Of a stretch of DNA of 64,000 bases, positions 26,226 through 35,364 are shown piece by piece; the first letter of the stretch is position 1, and every line of letters starts with the position of its first letter. Under the pieces are notes generated by a model. That model saw only the letters and a program-made list of their open reading frames with translations, was not told where the DNA came from and did not search any database. The stretch is from Oceanisphaera profunda (lineage in GTDB: Bacteria > Pseudomonadota > Gammaproteobacteria > Enterobacterales > Aeromonadaceae). The translations under genes and the position numbers were made by a program. The DNA is taken from contig NZ_CP021377.1 of the NCBI RefSeq assembly GCF_002157895.1, positions 806,001 through 870,000 of the forward strand, written 5' to 3'.

Positions 26226-28007
26226 TTAGCCGTTTAAGCGCTCAGTACGACGTGGGCTACGTGGCTTGCGGTCGTCGTTTGGACGAAAGCTTGCACGGCG
26301 TGGCATAGGGCCACCTTCGTATTTAGCCAAGTTCAACGGACGCTGACACACACGTACGTTTTGCAGTACTTTGTGTACTTCTGCAGTCATGCCTTGTGGC
26401 AGGTCTACAGTCGAGAAGTCATCGTGGATTTGGATTTGACCAATAAAGCGTGACTCAAGATCTGCTTCGTTAGCAATCGCACCTACCAAGTGACCTGGCT
26501 TAACACCGTGTACACGACCTACGTCTACGCGGAAGGTTTCCATGGCTACTTCGTCACGGCCTGAGCGTGGTGCACGTGGAGCGCGCTCACCACGGTCGCT
26601 GCGGTCATTACGATCGTTGCGGTCACGGCTTTCACGTACTTCTGGGCGACGAGCGGCTTGCGGGCGGTCTTCCATAAACAATGGACGGTCGCCTTGCAGT
26701 AAGCGCGCTAAACCAGCGGCTAACTGTGAGCTATCGATGCCTTCTTCTTCTAAAGACTCAATCATTTCTACGAACGGTGCCAGAGATTTCTCATCGGCTT
26801 CTACACTAACACGCAGGCTAGTTTTGAAACGCTCGGCACGGATCTTGTTGATCTCGTCAGCAGACGGCATCTGCATTTCTTCGATTGGTTGGCGAGTATG
26901 ACGCTCAAGGTTGAACAGGCTGCGCTTTTCACGACCCGTAACAAACAAGATTGCATCACCTTCGCGGCCAGCACGACCGGTACGACCAATACGGTGTACG
27001 TATGATTCGTTGTCGTGAGGCATATCGAAGTTTACTACGTGACTGATACGCTCAACGTCCAGACCACGAGCAACTACGTCGGTAGCTACCAAGATGTTCA
27101 AGCGACCGTTCTTGAGGCGCTCAATCACTTTTTCACGCAATTTCTGCGGAATATCACCGTGCAAGGCTTCACAAGCGTGACCTTCGCGGCTCATCATCTC
27201 GGCCAGATCTTCAGCGTCTTTACGAGTACGTACGAATACCAGCATGGCATCCATTTTTTCGGTTTCTACCAAACGGCACAAACCTTCATGTTTGTTCATA
27301 CCACGTACAAACCAGTAACGCTGTTTGATGCTGGAGTTAGTACGGGTTTTGTTCTCGATGCGCACTTCTTTAGGGTTGTTCAGGTATTTCTGAGCAACGC
27401 GCTGGATAACCGGCGGCATAGTAGCTGAGAACAGAGCAATCTGGCGAGTAGCTGGAGTTTGTTCCAAAATCCATTCTACGTCGTCGATAAAGCCCATGCG
27501 CAACATCTCATCGGCCTCATCCAGCACTAATGCTTTCAGATTATCCAATTTCAGAGTGCCACGACGCATGTGGTCCATTACGCGACCTGGAGTACCAACC
27601 ACGATATCAACACCACGCTTCAATGAGCGAATTTGAGTGTCGTACGCTTGGCCACCATAGATGGACATAATGCGGATGTCTTTGCGGTATTTGGCATAGC
27701 CTTCAAACGACTCGGCAACCTGGATAGCCAGTTCGCGAGTAGGTGCTAATACCAATACTTGAGGAGTGTTGTTACCACCGGTAATGGTGCTCAACAGCGG
27801 CAGTGCGAACGCAGCTGTTTTACCAGTACCAGTTTGTGCCAAGCCTAAAACGTCACGGCCTTCAAGCAAAGTAGGAATGGCGGCAGCCTGAATAGCAGAA
27901 GGCGTCACATAACCGGCATCGGTCAGTGCTTGTAAGATTTCAGGAGCCAGACCTAATTCAGTAAAGGCAGGGGCATTTTCAGCAAGTACAAGTGTAGAAT
28001 TTGTCAT
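26226..28007 (-). CDS. deaD: DeaD (CsdA), DEAD-box ATP-dependent RNA helicase
   Basis: The 593-residue cold-shock RNA helicase acts in 50S ribosome assembly and mRNA decay. Motifs in order are the Q motif, AQTGTGKT (I), PTRELAIQ (Ia), TPGR (Ib), DEAD (II), SAT (III), ATDVVARGLDVE (V) and HRIGRTGRAGREG (VI). After the helicase core comes a charged linker rich in Asp-Arg (RDRNDRNDRSDRGER), then a DbpA-like RNA-binding fold (about 485-560) and a basic tail. It is monocistronic, with a long leader of more than 400 bases, as in E. coli deaD. Confidence 0.95.
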   Translation of the reverse strand: MTNSTLVLAENAPAFTELGLAPEILQALTDAGYVTPSAIQAAAIPTLLEGRDVLGLAQTGTGKTAAFALPLLSTITGGNNTPQVLVLAPTRELAIQVAESFEGYAKYRKDIRIMSIYGGQAYDTQIRSLKRGVDIVVGTPGRVMDHMRRGTLKLDNLKALVLDEADEMLRMGFIDDVEWILEQTPATRQIALFSATMPPVIQRVAQKYLNNPKEVRIENKTRTNSSIKQRYWFVRGMNKHEGLCRLVETEKMDAMLVFVRTRKDAEDLAEMMSREGHACEALHGDIPQKLREKVIERLKNGRLNILVATDVVARGLDVERISHVVNFDMPHDNESYVHRIGRTGRAGREGDAILFVTGREKRSLFNLERHTRQPIEEMQMPSADEINKIRAERFKTSLRVSVEADEKSLAPFVEMIESLEEEGIDSSQLAAGLARLLQGDRPLFMEDRPQAARRPEVRESRDRNDRNDRSDRGERAPRAPRSGRDEVAMETFRVDVGRVHGVKPGHLVGAIANEADLESRFIGQIQIHDDFSTVDLPQGMTAEVHKVLQNVRVCQRPLNLAKYEGGPMPRRASFRPNDDRKPRSPRRTERLNG

Positions 28008-28470
28008 TTAACAGTTCCGAATAAATAGAATGTCGGCGGACTGATACAATAGGGCCAAGGACAACCTATTCTCACCAAGGTGAGGGTTTCCTTTACAGAG
28101 TGTGTTTAACACTAAGATTCACAAGGCTAATCTGGCCATTTTTGTCTCAACACCGCCATGGTAACGAGCCGACTAATGCCGGTGCGTCTTTCTCATCATG
28201 GATGTCGATCTGCCAGACTTGTGTCGTCGCGCCCAATGGAGGGGACGGGCAACCCGAAAAGGGTCGCGTCGTTTGGCGCGGACGTGATGCGTTATGTTCC
28301 TAAAAAACGCAATATAACCCGCTTCAACGCACATACTTTGGCAGCTACATAAACCCAGGGTCTTAACGAATTCAACATTAAATGTATTTAAACACTTAGT
28401 CGAATCGCCATGTAGCATGCCGAATAGGCGGGTTATAACGATATAAAGCACTATTTCTCTGCTTGAATAT
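28008..28470 (-). other. Long untranslated leader / upstream region of deaD
   Basis: No ORF in this 460-base stretch is convincing. It contains several short inverted repeats (for example AGGGTTTCC/GGACAACC near 28,060-28,090) and A/T-rich promoter-like sequence read leftward at about 28,430-28,450 (TTATATCGTTATAAC). Cold-shock helicase genes in enterobacteria carry long structured leaders that control translation with temperature. I infer the same here, without a recognisable cold-box motif. Confidence 0.4.
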
Positions 28471-28486
28471 CGTGACCCACATCACA
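28471..28486 (-). promoter_or_regulatory. CRP-like operator upstream of deaD
   Basis: Read leftward, TGTGA-TGTGGG-TCACG matches the CRP consensus TGTGA-N6-TCACA except for the last base. It lies about 25-40 bases upstream (in the deaD direction) of an A/T-rich promoter-like segment. Glucose/cAMP control of deaD is inferred only. Confidence 0.4.
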
Positions 28487-28709
28487 AAAGGTCATGCCCA
28501 ACTGGGCTGAGGGCGCATTCTCTGTTAATTGACAGTGAATGTCCAGTATTATTTTGAAAAGAGGAGTGAAAGCGCCCAGCGCCGAGCTCCCTGCGCCAAG
28601 CTAAAAATCAGACCAACTAACATCGGCGCACTGTTTCATCTAACCACAGTGTTATCTAACCAACTTCAGTACCCGCTCTTTGTTAAGCTTGGTGCTGGGC
28701 GCTTATCTT
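28487..28709. repeat. Inverted 7-base repeat arrays between deaD and the GlsB-like gene
   Basis: GCGCCCA GCGCCGA GCTCCCT GCGCCAA (28,572-28,599) faces the inverse array TTGGTGC TGGGCGC (28,689-28,702), about 90 bases apart. The latter ends just before the stop of the small membrane-protein gene. The sequence between has no gene. Confidence 0.7.
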
Positions 28710-28949
28710 TTACTTTTTAATCTTGCGGGCTATATAGAGCAGTAATGCCGCACCTATGGTCGATATCACCAGTGAGCCAATTATGCCCGTGGATGCAAGT
28801 CCGAGCAGGCGAAATACAATGGCACCGAAAAAGCCGCCCACGACACCTAGCAGAATATTACCCACTACGCCAAAACCGCGGCCTTTCATCAGGTTGCCGG
28901 CAATCCAACCGGCTAAACCACCGATAATTAAATTTAAAATAATTCCCAT
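28710..28949 (-). CDS. GlsB/YeaQ/YmgE family small membrane protein (transglycosylase-associated)
   Basis: The 79-residue, very Gly-rich protein has three short hydrophobic helices: IILNLIIGGLAGWIAGNLM, then VVGNILLGVVGGFFGAIVF, then IIGSLVISTIGAALLLYIA. The first helix and the Gly-x-x-x-Gly pattern define the family, found in stress regulons of many bacteria (E. coli YeaQ, YmgE). The biochemical role is unknown. It is a single gene flanked on both sides by heptamer repeats. Confidence 0.88.
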   Translation of the reverse strand: MGIILNLIIGGLAGWIAGNLMKGRGFGVVGNILLGVVGGFFGAIVFRLLGLASTGIIGSLVISTIGAALLLYIARKIKK

Positions 28950-28973
28950 GTTGTTTCCTTAATTGATTTAGTA

Positions 28974-29169
28974 GCGCTAGGCGCCCTGCACCCAGCGCCT
29001 AGTTGAATGAAAAACATCGTCTTTTATTGACCTTCGCACTATGCCGTCATACTGGGCTTGCCCCCAGTATCTCGCTGTTAGTTTTAGAACCTAAATAGAG
29101 ATCCTGACTTTCGTCAGGATGACGGCAAAAATAAAAACCACGCACTTTGTTAAGCTTGGCGCTTGGCGC
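28974..29169. repeat. Heptamer arrays flanking a composite palindrome
   Basis: GCGCTAG GCGCCCT GCACCCA GCGCCTA (28,974-29,001) and the inverse TTGGCGC TTGGCGC (29,156-29,169) enclose a complete two-hairpin palindrome (29,043-29,126). In that palindrome the left stem is ACTGGG/CCCAGT and the right stem CCTGA/TCAGG, joined by ATCTCGC and AGAGAT arms. There is no gene in 28,950-29,194. Confidence 0.75.
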
Positions 29170-29194
29170 TATAACTTATTTAAGTAGCCTCAAC

Positions 29195-32100
29195 TTATTT
29201 CAGCAACCCCAACAATGCCTGCACTGGATGTTGAATGCCCTGCCCTTCGATGCGTTTTACTTGGGCACGGCAAGAAAAACCGGTGGCCAAACAGCGATCG
29301 TTGGGTCGTTTGCGCAGCGGCTCAGCCCAGCTCATGGTGTATAACTGTTTAGAGCCGTCTAGGTGCTCGCGCTCATGACCATAAGTACCGGCCATGCCGC
29401 AACAGCCAACTGGCACTGCTTCAAGCTTGGCGCCCAAGTGCGCAAATATACCCGCCCAGTCTTGATGCGTGGTGGGCTTGGCGGTTTTTTCGGTGCAATG
29501 GGCAAATAAATACCAAGACTCGCCGGCTATGTCTTGGGCTGGAAGGGTCGGCAATTGTTGCAATAACCATTCTTGGGGCAATAACACTTCAAAATCGCCG
29601 CGGGCTGCGCCCAAAATTGTTTTATATTCATCGCGATAGCAGAGTACGAGGGACGGATCCACGCCCATCATAGGAATGCCAAGGCGTGCCAAATGATTTA
29701 AGAATTGGGCACTGTCGGCAGCCATATGGGCAAAACGACGTAAAAAGCCTTTTACGTGGGCCGGTTTACCGTTGGGTTTAAAGGGCAACACCACCGGATT
29801 AAAGCCTAAGCGGCGGGCTAACTGCACCAAATCAAACACCACGTTAGCATCATAAAATGAGGTGAACGGGTCTTGGACGATTAACACCGTCTTGGCTTTT
29901 TGCTCAGGGCTTAAGCGCTCCAGCTCGTTTAAGTCAAACGGCGTGTTAGCGCCATCCGCCAATAACTTGGTCAGGCTCGGCTGGCTCACTAATGGCATAT
30001 CAACCATGCCTAATAACGAGCTGGCACTGGCTTTCACCAGCTTATTGTTCATCAGCGGGTTAATTAAGCCCGGCACTTTAGCCATCCACGGCGTGTACGA
30101 CTCCACGAACGAGACTAAATAATCCTTGGGTGGGCGCTGATAACGCTGATGATACAGCTGTAAGAAACGGGCACGGAACGTCGGCACGTCTACCTTAACG
30201 GGGCACTGGCTGGAGCAGGCTTTACAAGCCAAGCACCCGTCCATGGCTTCTTTTACTTCATGAGAAAAGTCGTATTCGCCGCGCTGCTTTTGCCACGTAA
30301 ACTTAACGCGCTCTACTAAGCCTTTGACGCTGGTGCGCCCAGTCATAATCGCTGCTTCTTCCGCCATGGGATCGAAGCCTTGAGCCGAAAGTTGGCGCAG
30401 CCATTCACGCACTAATCCGGCGCGACCTTTGGGCGAGTGACGGCGATCGGAGGTGAGCTTCATCGACGGGCACATGGGTGAGTTCACATCAAAGTCGAAG
30501 CACAAGCCATTGCCGTTACAATCCATGGCGGGGGTGTAGCTGTCACGCACATGAATGGGGATTTGGCGATCATAAAAGCCGCGCTTAGTGGCATCCACCG
30601 ACACTAATTGGTCTAGGCTGTCGAGCGGCGTACAAATCTTGCCCGGATTTAAGCGGTTAAAGGGGTCAAATGCCGACTTAATACGGCGCAGCTCGGTAAA
30701 CAACACTTCACCAAAAAAGGTCGGGCTGTATTCAGAACGAAAGCCTTTGCCGTGCTCGCCCCACATTAAGCCGCCGTATTTGGCGGTTAAAGCGTTCACC
30801 TTATCTGAGATTTTGCGCAAGGTGACTTCTTGGGCAGGATCCGTCATGTCCAGTGCCGGTCGTACGTGCAGCACGCCGGCATCTACGTGGCCAAACATGC
30901 CGTATTGCAGCTGATTAGCATCCAGCAGTGCACGAAACTCGACGATATAATCCGCCAAGTTTTCCGGTGGTACAGCGGTATCTTCGACGAAGGCAATCGG
31001 CTTTTGCCGGCCTTTGGTATTACCCAGCAAGCCCACGGCTTTTTTGCGCATTGCATAAATGCGATTAAGTGAGGCTAAGTCGTCACTGACTTGATAGCCG
31101 ATAATGCCGGCTTCACCGCGCGCCATTATGCCATCAAGCTGGGCACACAGGGCATCGACTTTTTCGCGCTGGGAATCGGGGTCATGATCCGCATATTCGA
31201 CCATATTTAGGCCGTCCATCACCTTGCCGGGCACGTCTTGAATCAAGTCGCTTACCGAGTGCCAAATGATGTCTTCGCGCGCCAGCCCCAGCACTTTAGA
31301 GTCAACGGTTTCTACCGATAGCGCTTTGGCTTTCACCATCAAGGGCGCATTGCGCAGCGCCGACAAGAAGCTGTCGTATTTGACGTTGACCAAGGTGCGA
31401 TACGGCGGGATCGGCGTGAGATCCAGCCAAGCTTCGGCGATAAAGGCCAGTGAGCCCTCACTGCCACACAAGATGCGGGTCAAATCCAGGGTATGGCTGG
31501 CCTTATGGTACACATGCTTTAAGTCATAACCGGTTAAGAAGCGATTGAGCTTAGGAAAGCGTTTTTCAATCTCGCCCGCATGCTCGGTGACGCTGGTATA
31601 CACACAGCGATACAGCTCGCCTTCGCGGCTGTCTTCTTCCAGTTTAGCGTCTAATGCCGCCCCGCTCACCGGGCCGGTTTCGATAATGCTGCCGTCCACT
31701 AAAACGGCAGTGACGCCCAGTATATGATCGGAGGTTTTACCGTACACCAAAGAGCCTTGGCCCGAGGCATCGGTATTGATCATACCGCCTAAGGTGGCGC
31801 GATTACTGGTGGAAAGATCTGGCGAGAAGAATAAATCATGACCCGCGACCAGCTGATTAAGCTTGTCTTTCACGATACCGGTTTGCACCCGTGCCCGTTT
31901 GCCGGGCACATCCATGGTGAGCAGCTGATTAAGGTGGCGCGAGCTGTCCACCACTATGGTCTCGGTTAATGACTGGCCGTTAGTGCCGGTGCCGCCGCCC
32001 CGGGGGGTAAACTTAATATCTTGAAACGCCGGTTTCGTGCCCAAGCTCAGCAGTAGGCTTAAGTCTTGAACTGAGCGCGGAAACACCACCGCTTGCGGCA

Positions 32101-32251
32101 ACATTTGATAAACGCTGTTATCGGTGGCTACCGCTAGCCGGCTGGCGTAGCTGCGCTCAATGTCACCGCGAAAGCCGCTCTCGGCTAAGGCGTCAAGAAA
32201 TTCAAAATAGGTGGGAGTTATCTGCGCTTGCAGATCTATCCTTGGGATCAT
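29195..32251 (-). CDS. ydiJ: YdiJ, FAD-linked D-2-hydroxyglutarate dehydrogenase with Fe-S domain
   Basis: About 1018 residues if started at MIPRIDLQAQ (32,251), equal to E. coli YdiJ; an in-frame extension of 46 codons upstream runs through repeat DNA and is rejected. The N-terminal PCMH FAD domain has PRGGGTGTNGQSL and the TSNRATLGGMINTDASGQGS segment. The FAD-oxidase C domain ends with GEHGKGFRSEYSP. A 4Fe-4S ferredoxin motif CLACKACSSQCPVKVDVP lies near residue 660, and a CCG-type domain (VGCCGMAGTYGHE) near the end. YdiJ-type enzymes oxidise D-2-hydroxyglutarate, a by-product of serine synthesis. It is probably cotranscribed with the luxR-type gene 119 bases upstream. Confidence 0.93.
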   Translation of the reverse strand: MIPRIDLQAQITPTYFEFLDALAESGFRGDIERSYASRLAVATDNSVYQMLPQAVVFPRSVQDLSLLLSLGTKPAFQDIKFTPRGGGTGTNGQSLTETIVVDSSRHLNQLLTMDVPGKRARVQTGIVKDKLNQLVAGHDLFFSPDLSTSNRATLGGMINTDASGQGSLVYGKTSDHILGVTAVLVDGSIIETGPVSGAALDAKLEEDSREGELYRCVYTSVTEHAGEIEKRFPKLNRFLTGYDLKHVYHKASHTLDLTRILCGSEGSLAFIAEAWLDLTPIPPYRTLVNVKYDSFLSALRNAPLMVKAKALSVETVDSKVLGLAREDIIWHSVSDLIQDVPGKVMDGLNMVEYADHDPDSQREKVDALCAQLDGIMARGEAGIIGYQVSDDLASLNRIYAMRKKAVGLLGNTKGRQKPIAFVEDTAVPPENLADYIVEFRALLDANQLQYGMFGHVDAGVLHVRPALDMTDPAQEVTLRKISDKVNALTAKYGGLMWGEHGKGFRSEYSPTFFGEVLFTELRRIKSAFDPFNRLNPGKICTPLDSLDQLVSVDATKRGFYDRQIPIHVRDSYTPAMDCNGNGLCFDFDVNSPMCPSMKLTSDRRHSPKGRAGLVREWLRQLSAQGFDPMAEEAAIMTGRTSVKGLVERVKFTWQKQRGEYDFSHEVKEAMDGCLACKACSSQCPVKVDVPTFRARFLQLYHQRYQRPPKDYLVSFVESYTPWMAKVPGLINPLMNNKLVKASASSLLGMVDMPLVSQPSLTKLLADGANTPFDLNELERLSPEQKAKTVLIVQDPFTSFYDANVVFDLVQLARRLGFNPVVLPFKPNGKPAHVKGFLRRFAHMAADSAQFLNHLARLGIPMMGVDPSLVLCYRDEYKTILGAARGDFEVLLPQEWLLQQLPTLPAQDIAGESWYLFAHCTEKTAKPTTHQDWAGIFAHLGAKLEAVPVGCCGMAGTYGHEREHLDGSKQLYTMSWAEPLRKRPNDRCLATGFSCRAQVKRIEGQGIQHPVQALLGLLK

Positions 32252-32341
32252 AACGGCCAGTTCCCTGTGATTGGTACTTATTGTAGGTAATAAGTATTGG
32301 TATAAGTGCGCCCAGAATGGAGTGCAGTATACAGAAAAATA

Positions 32342-32433
32342 GCGCCCAGCGCCTAGATCCAAGCGCCGAGCTAAAAAACTAATCCACACTTTTTACCGGC
32401 TGGATGTTGAGCTGGGCGCTTGGTGCTCGGCGC
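32342..32433. repeat. Inverted heptamer arrays overlapping the 3' end of the luxR-type gene
   Basis: The left array is GCGCCCA GCGCCTA GATCCAA GCGCCGA (32,342-32,369). The inverse array is TGGGCGC TTGGTGC TCGGCGC (32,413-32,433). The second array lies inside the coding region of the regulator and encodes part of its tail. Confidence 0.8.
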
Positions 32434-33312
32434 TGAGTCATAAGTAATTAGATGATTCATAAAGCGGGCGAACAGCGCGGCTTGGCTATCTATGGCCAGC
32501 TTGGCGTACAAATGCTTGCGATGATTTTTCACCGTGCCCTCGCCGATACCTAATTGCTGCGCGATGGCGGCGTTATCTTGGCCCTGTACCAATAGCATCG
32601 CCACCTGTTGCTCCCGTGGTGTTAGCCGTGATTGACCAAAGCTGATTAAGGCTTGCTCAACGCGTACCCGCATCGATGCCGTGGTATTAGGAGAGGTGGT
32701 GTTAGGAACAGTGGTATTAAGGCGAGCTAAGCTCGGCGGTACAGGCGCATCAACAATCGACCTTTGCGCCGGGCTTTGAGCTAACGTTTCTGTACCCTTG
32801 GGCCAGTGCTGACGACACAAGGCACTGAGAATAGGCAGGAGCTGGCGTAGCTCCTGCTGTTCAGCGCCGCTAAAAGGAGTGGCGGTTAAGCGGCCTAAAA
32901 ACAGCGTTAGCCATTGCTGCTCGTTGAGTGCTAATACTATGCCAAGCTCTTGCTGCCAGCCCGTTGCCTGATAAAAATCAGCCATATAATCGGGGTCATT
33001 CACGCCCTGTTGCTGCATAACGGCACTCAGCGAATAGACACCGTCATTTAAGCCGTGGCGCAGTGCGCGATAGAAAGGGTCTTGGGCATAAATGCCATTT
33101 AAATACTCACTAAATAGCAGCTCCCGCCTATCCGCCAAATTATCATACAAATACACCGCCGAGCCCGCTGCTTGATAGCTCAAGATTATACAGCAATCGC
33201 TATCGACATAAGAACTCACCAGCTTAGCCAAGCGCCGAGCAAAGGCAACTGAGCCTATGGCCTCGATAGCCTCAGCCAACGCCTGCTGCTTATTTTCATT
33301 GCCTATCGACAT
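32371..33312 (-). CDS. LuxR-family transcriptional regulator
   Basis: The 313-residue protein has an N-terminal sensor-like region (about 1-165, predicted alpha/beta, no clear ligand motif). A Ser/Thr/Asn-rich linker contains TTVPNTTSPNTT, and a C-terminal LuxR helix-turn-helix spans about 228-290: LTPREQQVAMLLVQGQDNAA, then IAQQLGIGEGTVKNHRKHLY. The last 20 or so residues (SAPSTKRPAQHPAGKK) come from an intergenic heptamer repeat array and look like a repeat-derived extension. It probably controls the downstream ydiJ gene or metabolism of its substrate; the inducer is unknown. No acyl-homoserine-lactone synthase is nearby. Confidence 0.85.
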   Translation of the reverse strand: MSIGNENKQQALAEAIEAIGSVAFARRLAKLVSSYVDSDCCIILSYQAAGSAVYLYDNLADRRELLFSEYLNGIYAQDPFYRALRHGLNDGVYSLSAVMQQQGVNDPDYMADFYQATGWQQELGIVLALNEQQWLTLFLGRLTATPFSGAEQQELRQLLPILSALCRQHWPKGTETLAQSPAQRSIVDAPVPPSLARLNTTVPNTTSPNTTASMRVRVEQALISFGQSRLTPREQQVAMLLVQGQDNAAIAQQLGIGEGTVKNHRKHLYAKLAIDSQAALFARFMNHLITYDSAPSTKRPAQHPAGKKCGLVF

Positions 33313-33358
33313 AAGAGACCTTGAGTAATAGCGCTCAGATAAACATCAAACCTGAGCC

Positions 33359-33385
33359 CTCTTTGCAACGAAAGCCGCGAAATCC
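33359..33385. repeat. End fragment of the CAACGGAA-type element
   Basis: CTCTTTGCAACGAAAGCCGC followed by GAAATCC resembles the end motif of the units at 21,530 and 58,888; only one end is visible here. Confidence 0.4.
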
Positions 33386-33405
33386 ACTAAAAGATCAACA
33401 TAACA

Positions 33406-33687
33406 TTACCTGATTACGTATGAACTTCAGCCATGATGCGCGTTGTTTTGGTTTGTTCTTTGTAGCAGCCAATTTATTCGGCTGGCCAGCTTTGGCTGGC
33501 TGTTACTGAGGTTTAGATTTAGACCAAAACACCAAACCGGGCCGAATAAATTGGCCCCTACAAGGTCAAAATACCAAACTGAGCCTCATATTCATTACCG
33601 AATAGGCGGGCAGCTCACTGTAACCTATTGAATTAATTGATGCTTAACTCACTGAAACATGGCTGATCTTTGTGGGTAATCAGGTTC
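33406..33687. mobile_element. Non-coding 285-bp element with nested inverted repeats, copy 2 (MITE-like)
   Basis: This copy is about 85% alike to the one at 23,008 by eye, in the same orientation. The terminal arms are ACCTGATTAC (33,408-33,417) and GTAATCAGGT (33,676-33,685). The central arms with AATTTATTCGGC and GCCGAATAAATTGG are kept, and the small hairpin CCAGC-TTTG-GCTGG has a different loop but the same stem. The 62-codon frame inside is not conserved in copy 1. It lies between the divergent luxR-type and tyrS genes. Confidence 0.8.
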
Positions 33688-33806
33688 GGCTTTATTTTAT
33701 GCTTGGTGCTTGGTGCTGACATTATACCGAAAACTATCCCTAAAGGGACATAGGCAAGCAGGGGTGACTTAAGTGAGCATAAGACTTTAAATTATTCGAA
33801 GAGTTG

Positions 33807-35132
33807 ATGATGACAGACTTCACTACGCCTAACTTAACTGCGCCCAATGCCTTATTAGCGGAGCTGACCGAGCGCGGCTTAATAGCACAACTCTCTAACG
33901 CTGACATACTGCATCAACATCTGAATCAAGCACCACGAGTGTTGTATTGCGGCTTTGATCCTACGGCGGGCAGTTTGCATATCGGCCACTTAGTGCCGCT
34001 GCTTATGTTGCGCCGCTTTAAAGAAGCGGGCCATAAAGTCATCGCGCTGGTGGGCGGTGCCACCGGCATGATAGGCGACCCCAGTTTTAAGGCCAGCGAG
34101 CGCAACCTTAACGACACGGCGCAAGTACAAAGTTGGGTAAGTGAGTTGCAGAGCCAAATTGCGCCCTTGCTGGGGGTAACCATAGAGAGCATTAATACAG
34201 ATCTCGGCGAGCAGGATGCAGTTCAGCTGCTCGATAATGCGGACTGGATGAATAAGCTCGACTTATTTAGCTTCTTGCGCGATATCGGTAAACACTTTTC
34301 GGTGAACGCCATGATCGCCAAAGACTCGGTGAAGCAGCGCTTAGCGCGGCCCGACCAAGGCTTATCTTTTACCGAGTTTGCTTACTCTTTATTGCAGTCT
34401 TACGACTTTGCCGAGCTCAACCGCAGCCAAAACTGCACGCTGCAAATTGGCGGCAACGATCAATGGGGCAATATTACCAGCGGCATTGATCTCACGCGCC
34501 GGCTTAATCAACAGCAGGTATTTGGCTTAACGCTGCCCTTGATCACTAAAAGCGACGGTACCAAGTTTGGTAAAACCGAAACTGGCACTGTTTGGCTAGA
34601 TGCCACTAAAACTTCACCTTATGCCTTTTATCAATTTTGGCTCAATACCGCCGATGCCGACGTATATCAGTTTTTACGCTTTTACAGCTTGCGTACTGTG
34701 GCCGAGATTGCCGCCATTGAAGCTGCGGACATACAGGCGACAGGCAAACCCCAAGCCCAGCGCTTATTAGCAGAAGAGCTCACTGCTTTAGTGCATGGCG
34801 AGGCGGCATTAGCGGCCGCTCAGCGTATTAGTGAGGCACTCTTCACCGGAAAGTTTAATGCGTTAACGCTGAGCGAATTGGCCCAGCTTGAGCAAGACGG
34901 CATGCCATTAACTGTCATCACTGACATTAAACTGCCACCTCTTAGCCAACTGCTGGTAGACAGCACACTGGCCAGCTCCTTACGTCACGCCCGAGAGCTG
35001 ATTGCGAACAGCGCCATTACGGTGAATGGCAGCTTGATTACTGCGGATACGGAACAGCTAGCGCCACTCCAAGAGCAATATTTGATCCTGCGCCGCGGCA
35101 AGAAGCATTTTCATTTGATTAAATCTGCATAG
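33807..35132 (+). CDS. tyrS: TyrS, tyrosyl-tRNA synthetase
   Basis: This class I synthetase of about 441 residues charges tRNA-Tyr. The HIGH motif is in [12 protein letters not shown] near residue 58. The substrate-binding [12 protein letters not shown] and [11 protein letters not shown] are present, the KMSKS motif is KFGKT in [10 protein letters not shown], and a C-terminal S4-like RNA-binding domain spans about 370-440. Two adjacent ATGs (33,807 and 33,810) follow GAAGAG; either may start. A heptamer repeat pair lies about 90 bases upstream. It is convergent with rluF. Confidence 0.96.
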   Translation: MMTDFTTPNLTAPNALLAELTERGLIAQLSNADILHQHLNQAPRVLYCGFDPTAGSLHIGHLVPLLMLRRFKEAGHKVIALVGGATGMIGDPSFKASERNLNDTAQVQSWVSELQSQIAPLLGVTIESINTDLGEQDAVQLLDNADWMNKLDLFSFLRDIGKHFSVNAMIAKDSVKQRLARPDQGLSFTEFAYSLLQSYDFAELNRSQNCTLQIGGNDQWGNITSGIDLTRRLNQQQVFGLTLPLITKSDGTKFGKTETGTVWLDATKTSPYAFYQFWLNTADADVYQFLRFYSLRTVAEIAAIEAADIQATGKPQAQRLLAEELTALVHGEAALAAAQRISEALFTGKFNALTLSELAQLEQDGMPLTVITDIKLPPLSQLLVDSTLASSLRHARELIANSAITVNGSLITADTEQLAPLQEQYLILRRGKKHFHLIKSA

Positions 35133-35364
35133 AGTTAAGGGCTGCACAAGCGTAGAGCTAGCCCGAAATACTGCCGCTTATTGGCTCTGGATCCTTAGCT
35201 GTCTTACCGGGCTCGCCCCGGTATCTCGCTTGTGTGTTTAATACCTAAAAATAAAACCAAGATCCTGATGGTCATCAGGAAGACGGCCTAAAGATAAACA
35301 CCGTCTCGGCCATTTATCGTTCCCTTCACTCTTTACCTCTCGCCCTTCACGCCCTTCACGCTCT
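35133..35364. repeat. Composite palindrome between convergent tyrS and rluF
   Basis: CTTACCGGGCTCGCCCCGGT plus ATCTCGCTT is followed by AAGATCCTGATGGTCATCAGG and AAGACGGC (35,201-35,289). The left stem is ACCGGG/CCCGGT and the right stem CCTGAT/ATCAGG. CCCTTCAC-type units near 35,330-35,365 run into the end of rluF. No classical terminator was seen. Confidence 0.6.

Noticed and set aside
26542-26901. Plus-strand 119-codon frame opposite deaD (Arg/Ser-rich)
   Set aside because: It is the antisense shadow of the Asp-Arg-rich linker of deaD.
32252-32389. Upstream extension of ydiJ by 46 codons
   Set aside because: It runs through heptamer repeat DNA and the end of the luxR-type gene; E. coli YdiJ begins with the same MIP start as 32,251.
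33443-33631. 62-codon frame inside the 285-bp element copy 2
   Set aside because: The frame is not kept in copy 1 at 23,008, so it is not a conserved gene of the element.
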